Assembly: GCA_032433595.1 (NCBI GenBank) | Contig: JASWJB010000353.1 | Span: 1 to 42,070 of the forward strand | Source: Conoideocrella luteorostrata | Taxonomy: Eukaryota; Ascomycota; Sordariomycetes; Hypocreales; Clavicipitaceae | Direction: 5' to 3' | DNA length: 42,070 nucleotides | Shown: positions 1-9,776 of the stretch, piece by piece | Position numbering within the stretch: position 1 is the stretch's first letter | Layout: each line of letters starts with the position of its first letter | The notes under the pieces: generated by a model | The model's database searches: none | Told to the model about the DNA's origin: nothing | What the model saw: only the letters and a program-made list of their open reading frames with translations | Position numbers and translations under genes: made by a program

Positions 1-1668
1 GGGGAAGGGGAGGGCTAACCTCAACGTCGACGCCGGTATCACCATCCTCATTCTTGTGGTGAGCGGCGTATAATCTACTCAAAATTTCGGTTGCATCAAG
101 ACCACAGCTCTCGGCCAAGGTACGAGGAATGACCTCGAAGGCTTCACCGTACTTCTTAATGGCATACTGGCTGAGGCCAGACGTCTTCTCGCCTTGAGCT
201 TGTATCCTGGCGCTCAGCTGGATTTCAGTAGCTCCGGCACCCGGAACGAGACGGGGATCCCGGGTGATGGCCTTGAAAACATTGACACCGTCATCTACAG
301 CTCGCTCGACGTCATCGAGGTGGTTTTGGGTGGCTCCGCGAAGAACCAAAGTGGCGGTTCTGGTGACTTCGTCTTCTTGTCTGAAGACGGTAACGCGGTC
401 ACCTCCAATCTCCAATGTCTCAACAACATCAATGCTGCCCATTTCATCGGGCATAGGGGCACCCAATCGAGCAAGGGGAGTGGCACCGACAACACGGCAT
501 ACTCGACGGAGCTCAAACTTGCTGAGAATTCTAATGCACAAAATGCCGAAGCGGTTGAGGTAGTGCATGGCCAGATCGCCAACCTTGTCGCCGCAGACAA
601 CAACCCTCAGACCAGAGTCGTGCAGCTCCTTGATTGCGGTCTCGAGCTGAGCCTCCTCACCTTTGCTGAAGTCCATCATCTCCTTGGCATTGTGCAGCAA
701 CACGGTTCCCTTGGTCTCTGTCTGGCTAGTGTCAATGGGACAGGTGAAGACACCAACCTTGGCTCGGCGAACTTTCTTGACGGAACCGTCGGGCTCCTTG
801 GGGAACACCATGCCCTTGACAACTCGGCTTTGGTCCAAGCTGCCGCCCATGATCTTGACGACGCGGATATTGTCGACATTGAAGTTGGTAGGGTTCTTGG
901 GTAGAACGGCCAGGACAGCCTCGGCGACAAGGTCTGCGAGAAAGTCCTCGTTTCCATTCTGCTTGCTAGCAATAACAGTTCGGATAGCCTTGCTAAGCTC
1001 CTCTTGGTCACGGATATCCTCCACCTTGTCGACAGCGAGCCTCTCCAAGGTCTCGAGGGCAAAATTTTGTGCCTTTTCATAGCCGATAACGATATCTGAG
1101 GCCTTCAGACCCATTCGAAGCAGGTCTTCGGCCTTGCGCAGTAGTTCACCGGCCAGGACGATAACCAAGTTGGTGGCGTCGCCCATCTCAGCTTCTTGCT
1201 GCTGACTGGCCATGACGAGAAGTTTGGCAGCGGGGTGAACAACATCGAGCTCGCGGAGGATTGTAGCAGCGTCCGAGGTAAGAATCATCTTTTGCAGGTG
1301 GTTGATGACGACCTTGTTGCGGCCATATGGACCCAAGGAGGTCTGAACAGTAGATGCAATCGCCCTGCAGGCGTCGATATTTCGCAAGACGGCGCCATCT
1401 TCGGAGTCGTAGCTATAGAAGAAGGAAGAGGGAGAGAAGGGTTAGTGAAACGACCGATCGGCATCATGGCAGCATTCTGATAGCACAAGCAGGCGCGCCG
1501 TAGGTATGAGACGAAGTCCGCACAGAAAAGGCAAGGCGGGACGGGGACGTCAAAGGGCTGGATGAAGCACGAAGAGGGAGGGGCTCGAGGGGCAGAGATG
1601 AAAACCTACTTGTTGTAGCCTTGCTTGAAGAGTCCCGCGTTGGGGGCATTTGGGATATTGAGAGACAT
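1..1668 (-). CDS. CCT8: T-complex protein 1 subunit theta (CCT8), 3' end beyond window
   Basis: Subunit of the cytosolic TRiC/CCT chaperonin, which folds actin, tubulin and other clients with ATP. Exon 1 is 1668-1610 and exon 2 is 1412-20, joined across a 197-bp intron (donor GTAGGT, acceptor CTATAG). The last visible exon ends in phase 0 at a GTTAGC donor (19-14), so the gene continues to the left of the window. About 484 of some 545 residues are present. The N-terminus (MSLNIPNAPNAGLFKQGYN) is the theta-subunit start. Seen in order: the apical/equatorial motif SLGPYGRNK near residues 45-53, TSDAATILREL near 65-75, the nucleotide motif as GDATN near 97-101 (yeast CCT8 has GDGTN), then GGDRVTVF, RGATQNHLDDVERAVDDG and VPGAGATEIQLS. 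The annotated frame is fully open on the minus strand; plus-strand ORFs here are shadows. It is divergent from the NHP10-like gene. Confidence 0.96.
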
Positions 1669-2691
1669 TGCGACGAGACTGTGAGACTAGCAAAGCTGGC
1701 AGAAACTCACACTCGGGGTCGCGATGCGTAGGTTGTGATGATGATGGAGTCGGGAGAGTGTTGTTCAAACCTTGGCTGCTTCGGTTCCTCTGCCTTCCAC
1801 CCAAGCAAGCAACGATGCAATCAATGCAAGCGACACAGACTGGGCTGAGAGCTCGCTGCCCCGCCAGAAAATCTGTGGTTGTGCCTGGCGGTCAGTATTG
1901 TACGAGTACCCAGTCCGTACTCCGTACTCCGTAGTAACTACGGAATAGTTAGTTGGTTCCTCCGTATTTGTCCCTGTTAGCTGACACTAGCCAATCACAG
2001 CCCCCAAACTTTCCCAACTTGCTCCTGCCTGCCTGCCTGCTATGCCGCGCAGGCCAGTACCAGTACGTATTGCACGGCACATGCACAGAGTACTTTCAAT
2101 TGAGCCAGATATAGTTGAACGGTATTTTATCTTGCAAAGCAACTGAGAATACGGTCAGGCTGTCGCAAGACCCGTGCAGCCACGAGGCGGGCGTGAAATT
2201 ATGCATTTGGTCTCCAACGCACAATGAGCAGCTGGGTACTCCGTACTCTCCGTACTCCGTACACTAACGAGCTACAGTACAGGGCCTTGCGTTGTACTCC
2301 GTACAAATTTCAGTCTTGGCCGATTGACTGTCGCCAACGCGCGCCAATCCGCCATCAAATCGCAGCCTCGCCGCATGGCGTCGTGTCTCGCCCGACCTCA
2401 CCTTTTCCGCTCCTTCTTCCCCCCCCTCCACCACCACCCTGTACTGTACTCCGTACTGTTCACGGCCATCGCCTCCCTCCTTACCTCCCCATCCTTGCCA
2501 TCTATCTCAGCTACGTCTTGTCCTGAGTTTGCTGCCTGTCATCGGCACTGTTTGCTGCCCCGGATACACCTGCTCTGCCTCCACACATTGCTTAACCGAT
2601 TGATTACTCCCTTTATTTCTCCGTTGAGAATCAGCAATCGCAACTAGCGACCCGCCTCGTCTTTGTTTGAAATCAGGCGCCCGTCGTCATC
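1669..2691. other. Divergent intergenic region between CCT8 and the NHP10-like gene
   Basis: No supported gene. It should hold both promoters. A CCAAT box lies at about 1991-1995, and a pyrimidine-rich tract at about 2400-2450 precedes the NHP10-like start. Four groups of the ACTCCGTA motif sit here (about 1912-1943, 2237-2263, 2294-2304 and 2446-2456). Short plus-strand ORFs across 2224-2896 have no recognisable content. Confidence 0.6.
1912..2456. repeat. Cluster of ACTCCGTA motifs
   Basis: Several copies of TACTCCGTAC occur singly or in short tandem runs (TCCGTACTCCGTACTCCGTA at about 1915-1934; two more runs at 2237-2263; single copies at about 2294 and 2446). They lie in the shared CCT8/NHP10-like upstream region, with no copy in the flanking exons. 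Confidence 0.7.
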
Positions 2692-3978
2692 ATGGCGCCC
2701 CCATCTTGTGAGTACCGCCAATCTCCCTTGCGTGCCTGCCTTTTGCTGTGTCTTTGTCTTGCCGCATACCTCCTCCGTCGCGCGTGCCTGCGCAGAACTT
2801 CAACTTTCGATTGATTTCTACATCCACTCCTGGATTGTCATTTTCGAATGTCAATCATTCCCATCTATGCAGCGTTGTTTGCCTCTTTACGTTTGACACT
2901 GTGATACCCCGATGATTCTTGTCCCTCGCATTCGTGACGCCATCAAACAGCCATGGCTCCTAAAAGAAAGTTTTCTGACATTGACCCCGACCCAGCCGTC
3001 CCTCCGTCGCTCCCCCCATCGGTCGAAGAGGCGTATCGTCGCAAATGCGTGCAGCTGAAGAACCGGACAAACGAGGTCGAGGATGCGAATGATGCCGCCA
3101 GATTACGCCTGGCGCGGATAAAGCGACAAGTTGAAAAGCTCCGGGTAGAGAGGGCTTTTTTACTGGAGCAGCTCTCTAAGCGCACCAGCGCAAACGTTGA
3201 GGATTCCGAGGGCAGCCCAAGTCCACCACCGACTGTAAGCTTCTGTTCCCGGTCCATATATTGTTTTGAGTATTGCCATCTGGCCACACCAGAGTTATGA
3301 ACCACGGTTGTCGCAGGACCAGCACAAATATAATGCCATTCGATGCACTACTGAATCTAGGTAATAGAGTATTGCTAACGAAAGTTTTTCTAGCCCAAAG
3401 ACAAGCCGCTACGTATCAAGCGAGGACACCGAAAATCTGCCCTGATGGATCTTGATTCCAAGGCCACCCCGACTAGTTCCTTTAAAGAACCTGCATCACC
3501 GTCAGAATCTCAAGCGAAAGGCGAGGGTACTCGTGGAACCCCAATCAATGGCGTCAGAAAACCATCCAAAAAGCCCAAGAGCGCGTTCGAGCTGTATTGT
3601 GTTGACGCGCGACCGGCTCTCGAAGAAAAGAACAAGGATGAGGATGGTGATGGTGATAATGATGCTGACATTGATGACGAGCTTGCCCGTTCTTGGGAGG
3701 ACCTCCCGGCGGCTGAGAGGGAGGAGTTTCATGTTAAGTTCGATGAGCTCACCAAGAAAGCCGACGAGAAGGAGAACGACAATGATGACGATGAAAAGGA
3801 CAAGGAGGACAAGGATGACGACGATGCTGCTGACGAGACACCCGAAAAGGACGGCAAAACTAGAGACAAGCCTGACACACAGGATGAGGATGTTGAAATG
3901 ACCAATTACGATACAGAGGACCAAGACCAAGACCAAGATGGGGAAACACAGATGGACAGGGACGGCGATGATGATTAG
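2692..3978 (+). CDS. NHP10: NHP10-like HMG-box protein, probable INO80 complex subunit
   Basis: Probable DNA-binding subunit of the INO80 chromatin remodeller. The core exons are 2951-3234 and 3394-3978; the intron has donor GTAAGC, branch GCTAAC and acceptor TTCTAG. From the ATG at 2953 this gives 288 aa. A mini-exon 2692-2707 with a strong GTGAGT donor joins in frame to 2951 and would add six residues (MAPPSS), so I list the longer start. Order of parts: a basic N-terminus (MAPKRKFSDIDPDP), a coiled coil at about residues 25-80 rich in R/K/E/L, a basic linker (PLRIKRGHRKS), an HMG box at about 150-216 (KKPKSAFELYC ... LARSWEDLPAAEREEF), and a long D/E-rich acidic tail. Coiled coil, basic linker and HMG box is the yeast Nhp10 architecture. 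The box carries an acidic insert (DEDGDGDNDADIDD). Another HMGB-like protein is the alternative. Confidence 0.75.
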
Positions 3979-4536
3979 GTGAACCGCCCGCCAGAGTGTG
4001 GGGTAATGAGGAAGCTGGGCATTTGGAAAAGGGACGGTAACACAAGGAGTTTTATTTGTTTGTTTATATATTTGATCATCATAGTGTTTTTGTTTCTGCA
4101 AACGATGGGCGTTAGACGCATTGCGGTGGGATATTCTCAGTGGTTCAAAACGAAAGGATAAAAAGCTTCACAGTGAGGGAGCCATTATGTTTGTGCCATC
4201 TAGAAACGTCGCCGTGTTTTCTATCTAGGTGGAATGGAATACCGTGTATTATATCTGTACATGTTCCCTATATTATTTGACCATTTGCAAACCTATGATT
4301 CTGCTGTAAACTCTGTTAGAATCAAGTCGCTGAGCATAATTTTATAGACAAGAAGCGAAATTATCTGCTTGGTGTTGTTGAGTCCTCCATGGTATAACCC
4401 TCAAACTTATGTAAATATGTGTGAAAATGTAGGCAAGATTTCCAAAGGGGAGCGAGAGAGCAAAGGAATGCGGGAATATTAGCCAAGCGTTCCTCCCCAG
4501 CTCTCTCTCTCTCTATACTGCAAGATTTCAGAGACG
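3979..4536. other. Convergent 3' intergenic region
   Basis: The 3' ends of the NHP10-like gene (+) and the RMD8-like gene (-) face each other here. The DNA is AT-rich and UTR-like, with a (CT)7 tract at 4501-4514. No gene is seen. Confidence 0.6.
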
Positions 4537-6248
4537 TTATATGTCGCCGGCCCACAAGTCCACAGCAATGTTAATACATGCTACCAGTATTTCCATAGCA
4601 ATAAGTACAATAACTAGACTAGCGTCAGTACAACTTCACCATTTATTTATTTCCTTTGACCAAGGGCAATCATCACATATACGTACCAATCCATTCTAGT
4701 TTCTCGCCATGGCCATGGCTCAACTGATCCTTCAAAACGGCCAACAAGTCCGCAATCACGTCAAGCCGTTCATTGAGGAGCCCCACACGCTGGTCCATCT
4801 CGAGATAGCTTCTCACAGCTTGATAGACAGGCTCGAGCTGTGGCTCTACCCAGAAGAGTTCAGGAGTGTCGAGTACAGAGCCATTGAGGTGGATGGCGAT
4901 ACGGAGGATGAATAGATCGCCAATTTGCATGTTGATCTGTTTTCGAGAGAGGTTAATTTTGCCAGTGAGGGCAATATGGGCAGGTATGTCTTTGCATGTT
5001 TCGACGGTGGTGGCGATGAGTTCTTCGTAAAGCGACGTCTATACTTGGAGTTAGAAACTTTGGTATTGCCAAGTAGAGAGTGGAGTTTTTTGAGGAGCGG
5101 CTTACCTTGACACTCTGTGCGAGTGCGTGGGATATAGAAAGCTTGATCATATAGTTGTTCTTGTCTCTCAGCGTAATGAAGTCATTATATATACGTGCCT
5201 GATACTCGCGCGTGTAGTAAAAGTTGAACCGTTCCGTCTCTATGTCATCCGGCGCGAGCTTCTCCAATTCGAATTTGGCAAGCTCCTTGAGGAATTTAGC
5301 TTCTTGCGACTCAGTCATGCCCCAAACAACGACAACACCGTAGTCAAAAAGAAACACTTCTGGGGTATGGATCTGGGTATCAAAGTCTAAGACGTCCTCA
5401 GCTGCTGGTGCCTCTTCTGTTACGCTTGGGCCTAGCAGGGTTTCATTCCCCATGTGAGCAGGATCGGGCATATCGGTTCCGGAAAACTCGTCTCCATATC
5501 CGGAGTCGTGTCTATCGTTTGGTAAGTGGAGGGTGTGATGGCGGCGAGTTTCGTCTTCCATGGTCTCGCCTCCTGTTGAGTGACGTCGTTCGTAGTTCAT
5601 GACGGGATCATGCCGGATTCTACTTGGCTTGTTGTAGGAGTACGGGGTGTAAATGCACTCGTCAATCATTTTGGGGTTGGCACCACGCGCTTTCCCTCGG
5701 CCTTTAAGGAAGCGCATGAGCGACTCCATTTGGTACTTGTCGGCAGTGCAGTATGCAGTGACTCTGGGGAGGCGGTCGCGGTCTCCTTTGCCTAGACGAG
5801 CAGCATCTCTCCTCGCAGTTGGGTCTTTAATCCTCGTGTATTGCGAGTAGACATCTCGTCCGCTCTCTTCATCTTCGCCATCCTCAATGTCGGGATTGGG
5901 CAGGAGTTTGAGTTTTTCCGTCTTTTTAGTACTTCGTTGGGGACCAATCTTGGGACCCAGATGAGGATGAGGTTGAACAAGGGTAGGAACACCGCCATGG
6001 CTGTTTCGCCTTCTGATCTTGTTATTCAAAGCTGTGAGCACTGGGGCACCAGGGCGAGGAGTGCCAGCGGGCACTAATCCCCCGCTAGAGCCATGGCTAC
6101 TCCGAGAAGAATAGGATTCGGGTTCGAATGTTTTGGTGACGGGATCGGGACTGAATGTCACTGTTCTTGGTGTCCGTATCCGAGACCCTGCGGCAGCCGG
6201 AGTAGATGGAATTAGCGGCGTGTTTTCGCTGATAATCTGGGGTTCCAT
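4537..6248 (-). CDS. RMD8: RMD8/Sif3-type DUF155 membrane protein
   Basis: Member of the RMD1/RMD8 (S. pombe Sif2/Sif3) DUF155 family; its molecular role is poorly defined. Three exons: 6248-5106, 5038-4687 and 4613-4537 (introns of 67 and 73 bp), giving 523 aa. The third exon is easy to miss. Exon 2 seems to end in a stop after LEWIGTYM, but a GTACGT donor follows LEWI and a CTAG acceptor adds a hydrophobic segment (residues about 499-516) and a WAGDI C-terminus, which is the family's usual membrane anchor. The N-terminal ~190 residues are disordered and S/P-rich. The DUF155 core runs from RVTAYCTADKYQMESLMRFL through ECIYTPY and LFDYGVVVVWGMTESQE to the anchor. I chose the ATG at 6248 (MEPQIISENTPLIP) because homologues begin in a similar way; the frame stays open to an ATG at 6500, which would add 84 residues. 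Confidence 0.88.
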
Positions 6249-7050
6249 GGTGTAAGTCTGCGAGAGCAACGAAGGCGGCGAGATGTTTGTTTCGACGGTA
6301 TCGTTGGTTTTGTCGTGCCGCACCTTTGAGTTCGGCTCGCTCCTGGTAGGAAATGGGGGCCCAGACAGAGTTGAAGGGGAGCTAGCTTGTGGTTGGCGTT
6401 GCACGGCCGGACTGACGGTTATGGCTTCAAGAGATGGCGCGTCATACCAATGCAGTAGCAAAACATTGACATTCGACAGAGGTGAGGCGTGAACAGACAC
6501 GACGATTTATGAGATGCGGTTGAAGCAAGCACGGTCGATGGCTGGACAACATGCAGAGCCGATCGTGGGTAGATTTCGATGAGCTAAGTAAAAGTAGAGA
6601 GCAAATTGTACCATCTGGTTCCCCGTAATGACGGCAGCTTTGGTCAAGGTTTGGACCCGATTCGGCCAGAAGGGGAAGTTAGCGGGGCTGCTGCGCTACC
6701 ACGGAGGATACGCTGATGTTGCACGATGTATGAGGTACATAAGTGAGGTTAACTCCCACGGAAAACAGCTTCCGACTGGCGTCTGGCTACGCTAGTTTTT
6801 GTGCAACAGCTGAAGTACTCCGTACATTGCGTAGCGAATAAGCACAGAGTACAATGGCGCAGCCAAATGCAGCAGCCGGCAAGGCAATCCTCCCCATCCA
6901 TCCCACCATCCCACCATCCCACGCAGGTTTACGGGACTACGGCGTTCATGGTCTCCGCCATAAACGCAACACAACGCAATGCGATACCAGAACTAGAGCC
7001 GGTTCCCATGGGGGTCCTCTCATCATATTTATTCCCTTTGGAGTGCTCCG
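6249..7050. other. Upstream region of the RMD8-like gene and left flank of the transposon
   Basis: No independent gene. The RMD8 frame remains open to 6500 and could be a longer N-terminus or 5' UTR. One TACTCCGTAC motif is at about 6815-6824, and a short CCACCATC-type repeat at about 6899-6921. The stretch ends at the TA target of the transposon. Confidence 0.5.
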
Positions 7051-7052
7051 TA

Positions 7053-7099
7053 ACGTCGGCCACCCCGAAGCCGGCCACACAGGGAAGCCGGCCACATTT
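7053..7099 (+). repeat. Left terminal inverted repeat of the pogo element
   Basis: 47 bp that match 8147-8193 exactly in inverted orientation. It is preceded by TA at 7051-7052 and contains three CGGCCAC motifs. Confidence 0.95.
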
Positions 7100-7119
7100 T
7101 TCCCCTCTTTCAACACCAC

Positions 7120-8070
7120 AGGGTCCTTAGCCCGCTGGTTATTTTCAAGGGAGAAAGCGTACAGCAGCAATGGTTCCCTGATAATATAGATTAATATCGC
7201 AAGTGGCACTTTACGGCATCACCAAATGGCTGGTTATCTAATGAAATTAGCCTGGCTTAGCTACAAGAGGTCTTTATCCCGGAGACTAAGCCAGCTAAGC
7301 AGTCAGAGCCACGGCTACTAATCCTAGATAGCCACGGCAGTCATACGACTAACGAATTTATGCTAGAATGCTTCAAAAATAATATATTCCTTCTTTTCTT
7401 ACCGGAACACTTATCGCATGTGTTACAGCCACTTGATGTTGGGGTATTTAGCCCGGTCAAGACTAGCTATCGCACTTCAATCATGGACCTTCAATTATCG
7501 TACAATTCAGCACGTATAAATAAAATCCTCTTCCTTAAATATTATTACAAGGCCCGGCTAGCCGGAATCACGAAAAAAAATATCCTATCTAGGTGGAAAG
7601 CTACGGGACTTTGGCCAGTTAATGTGGCGAGACCTCTTCTCTCAAAATTACTAGCATCTGCTGATAAGCCTCTTCAAGCAACGCCTTAAATCCCTGAAAA
7701 GCAGCAGGAAGACCTTCTTAAGACCCCTCAGCGAGGCAGTTATATTCAGCAATTAATTGACCGAGTTATTCCTCCTAGTCAGATAGACCTAACAGCTCGT
7801 CAATTATTTCGGAAGATCCGGAAGGGAATTGACGATAAAAACATCTAGCTAGTACGCGCAGAGCAGGAAATTCGTGATCTTAGGCATCAAGTTGATGCTC
7901 ACAAACCAAGGAAGAAGCAGAAGGTCGAGCATAACCCTAATAAAAAATTCGCGAATATTGAAGATGTTGAAAAGGCTCGTCAGCGCCTTCCAGCGCAGAT
8001 TGCAGCAGCAACCGCAATTGCCAATATTCCTTTTGAAGACCTCTGTCACGAGTGGCAGCTTCCTAGCTAG
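7120..8070 (+). pseudogene. Decayed C-terminal part of a pogo/Fot1 DDE transposase
   Basis: One continuous frame carries recognisable transposase sequence to the natural stop at 8068-8070. It includes SPLVIFKG, QQQWFPDN, TASPNGWLSNEI, then LLILDSHGSHTTNEF (second catalytic Asp), LFLPEHLSHVLQPLDVGVFS (third catalytic Asp of the DDD triad), RWKATGLWPVN, and a basic, charged C-terminal tail ending LCHEWQLPS. Internal stops are at 7192-7194 (TAA), 7258-7260 (TAG where the family has Trp), 7687-7689 (TAA) and 7846-7848 (TAG). Each is one C-to-T or G-to-A change from a sense codon and no frameshift is needed, a pattern typical of RIP. The N-terminal third is missing. Confidence 0.9.
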
Positions 8071-8146
8071 AAAACACCAAATATTACTATTTTGAACGCG
8101 TTGTGCCGACTAATTTGACGATATTGAATGCTGCTATAGTGGCCAC

Positions 8147-8193
8147 AAATGTGGCCGGCTTCCCTGTGTGGCCGGCTTCGGGGTGGCCGACGT
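8147..8193 (-). repeat. Right terminal inverted repeat of the pogo element
   Basis: 47 bp identical to the left TIR in inverted orientation, followed by TA at 8194-8195. Confidence 0.95.
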
Positions 8194-8195
8194 TA

Positions 8196-9008
8196 ATTAC
8201 TTCCGCTATATTCTGGACAAACGCGCAAATTCTAGCGCTTCTCCTACAGCCATTCCACAGGTCTACTATGCTACACCACTGACAACCAGTCACAAGATCC
8301 CAACCATCAACGCAAGTAGCTCGGTTAGTTACACCCACTCCGAGTCTGACTGACCACAGACAGAACAGCGTTTGCTAATGTCTGCAAAGCACGACGAGAC
8401 AAACCTCACAGACAGTTAGCTAACTAGTGTCGCGACTCCACCAGACGAACAAAATCCCCAGAACTGGCCGGGCTGGCTCAATCGATCGGCCATATTCCAG
8501 TACCAGGATCGAAATGCCAAATGTGACTTGCTTGCCCACGTAGCCTCCTTGGCTGTTTGCTACTTTAGTCTGGCACAGGGCGTAGACAATGGGGCGTGGA
8601 ACAAAAGAGCAAGGCTGGTAGTTAGTTAGCTGCCCGAACAAGACGACATTGTTCATGCAGACCCTTCGTCCACAACAAACGCCTAGTTTTGAATGACTAG
8701 TTCTTATATACATACGTATTACATGCTCCGTACAGACAACCCATATCGACATTTGAACGTGAGCCGAGATATACCCTGTTCCGCGGTCACGGTGGATGCG
8801 GGCCAGACCGAATGTCACCAGTCATCCGCAAGGCGCACTCTTACATAAAACCCACTCCATCCGGAACTACGAAATTAGCCAGGTAGTTTTCTCTTTATGT
8901 CGGCTCAGTTCAGATAATAAAATTATTTAATTCATAGAGACGGTTCATCAGCACATAGCATACTTACAGCAGGCCAAGGTTGGGCAACATCGTTTCACAC
9001 CTCAAACC
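8196..9008. other. Intergenic region, transposon to PaiB-like gene
   Basis: No supported gene. A 132-codon minus-strand ORF (8420-8818) has no recognisable domain. One ATGCTCCGTAC variant motif lies at about 8723-8733. The DNA just before the PaiB-like start is AT-rich. Confidence 0.5.
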
Positions 9009-9776
9009 ATGTATCTTCGAGCAGACCACGCCGAATCAAGGCTCCCCGCTCTGAGAAGCATCATCCGTTCATATCCCCTCGGCGTTCTCACCACCGCCAT
9101 CCCCTCCGAGACCCAGCCTTTTATCCAGGCCACTCACCTCCCCTGGCTTCTCGATGTTCAGGATGAATCAAGCGATGCTGAACTCGGCGTCCTCCGTGGC
9201 CATCTAGCTCGCCAAAACCCCCACAGCAAAACCATGATTGATGCCGTAACCGCTCGTGGGGACAAAACCGCTGTCCTCGAACAGGATGTCATGGTCCTCT
9301 TCACTGCGACCCCAGCACACTACGTGACGCCCAAATTTTACACTGAAACCAAGCCCTCAACTGGGAAAGTAGTCCCCACGTGGAATTACGCCGCCGCTCA
9401 AGTCTATGGCAAGGCTAAAATATACTATGACGCCAAGTCCGAAGAAACATCAGACTTTTTGGGCCGCCAGATTACGGACCTAACAAACCATACTGAGACG
9501 TCTATTATGGACTACACTGGGAAGAATGGTCGACCGGGGCAGTGGAACGTAACGGACGCACCTGAGAAGTACATTGACATACTGAAAAAGAATATCATCG
9601 GTATTGAGATTCAGATTTCAAAGTTGGAGGGGAAGTTTAAGATGAGTCAGGAAATGAGTAAGGGAGATCGAGACGGTGTGGTAGAAGGCTTTGCCAGTCT
9701 TGAATCGGATATTGGAAAGGCGGTGTCTGAGGTGGTGCAAGAGAGGAGTGAGATGAGGGAGGCCTCGAAGCGGTGA
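9009..9776 (+). CDS. PaiB-like FMN-binding split-barrel protein
   Basis: 255-aa intronless protein of the FMN_bind_2 family (bacterial PaiB/PAI2, and many fungal members). In bacteria PaiB is a negative regulator of protease synthesis and sporulation; the fungal role is not established. Family blocks are all visible: MYLRADHAE at the start, PLGVLTT near 25-31, THLPWLLD near 42-49, LRGHLARQNPHSK near 61-73, VMVLFTATPAHYVTP near 94-108, GKVVPTWNYAAAQVYGKA near 118-135, and the C-terminal KLEGKFKMSQEMSKGDRDGV. Length fits the family's usual 200-260 aa. No introns are needed, unlike most neighbours. It sits alone between the transposon and a gene-free stretch. The function is probably flavin-related, but the substrate cannot be called. 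Confidence 0.9.
   Translation: MYLRADHAESRLPALRSIIRSYPLGVLTTAIPSETQPFIQATHLPWLLDVQDESSDAELGVLRGHLARQNPHSKTMIDAVTARGDKTAVLEQDVMVLFTATPAHYVTPKFYTETKPSTGKVVPTWNYAAAQVYGKAKIYYDAKSEETSDFLGRQITDLTNHTETSIMDYTGKNGRPGQWNVTDAPEKYIDILKKNIIGIEIQISKLEGKFKMSQEMSKGDRDGVVEGFASLESDIGKAVSEVVQERSEMREASKR

Larger units (their letters stand above)
7053..8193 (+). mobile_element. Fot1/pogo-type Tc1-mariner element, internally deleted
   Basis: A 1141-bp element bounded by perfect 47-bp terminal inverted repeats (7053-7099 and 8147-8193), both starting ACGTCGGCCACCCCGAAGCC when read inwards. It is flanked by TA dinucleotides at 7051-7052 and 8194-8195, as expected for TA target-site duplication by Tc1/mariner elements. 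It carries only the C-terminal two thirds of a DDE transposase, in one frame with four internal stops, so it cannot encode its own transposition. The N-terminal DNA-binding domains and first catalytic Asp region are deleted between about 7100 and 7120. Each TIR contains three CGGCCAC motifs spaced 15 and 17 bp apart, likely transposase-binding sites (inference). Confidence 0.93.

Noticed and set aside
194..904. 236-codon plus-strand ORF
   Set aside because: Shadow of CCT8, whose minus-strand frame gives unmistakable chaperonin sequence throughout.
3502..4101. 199-codon minus-strand ORF rich in V/I/L
   Set aside because: Antisense shadow of the acidic D/E-coding region of the NHP10-like gene.
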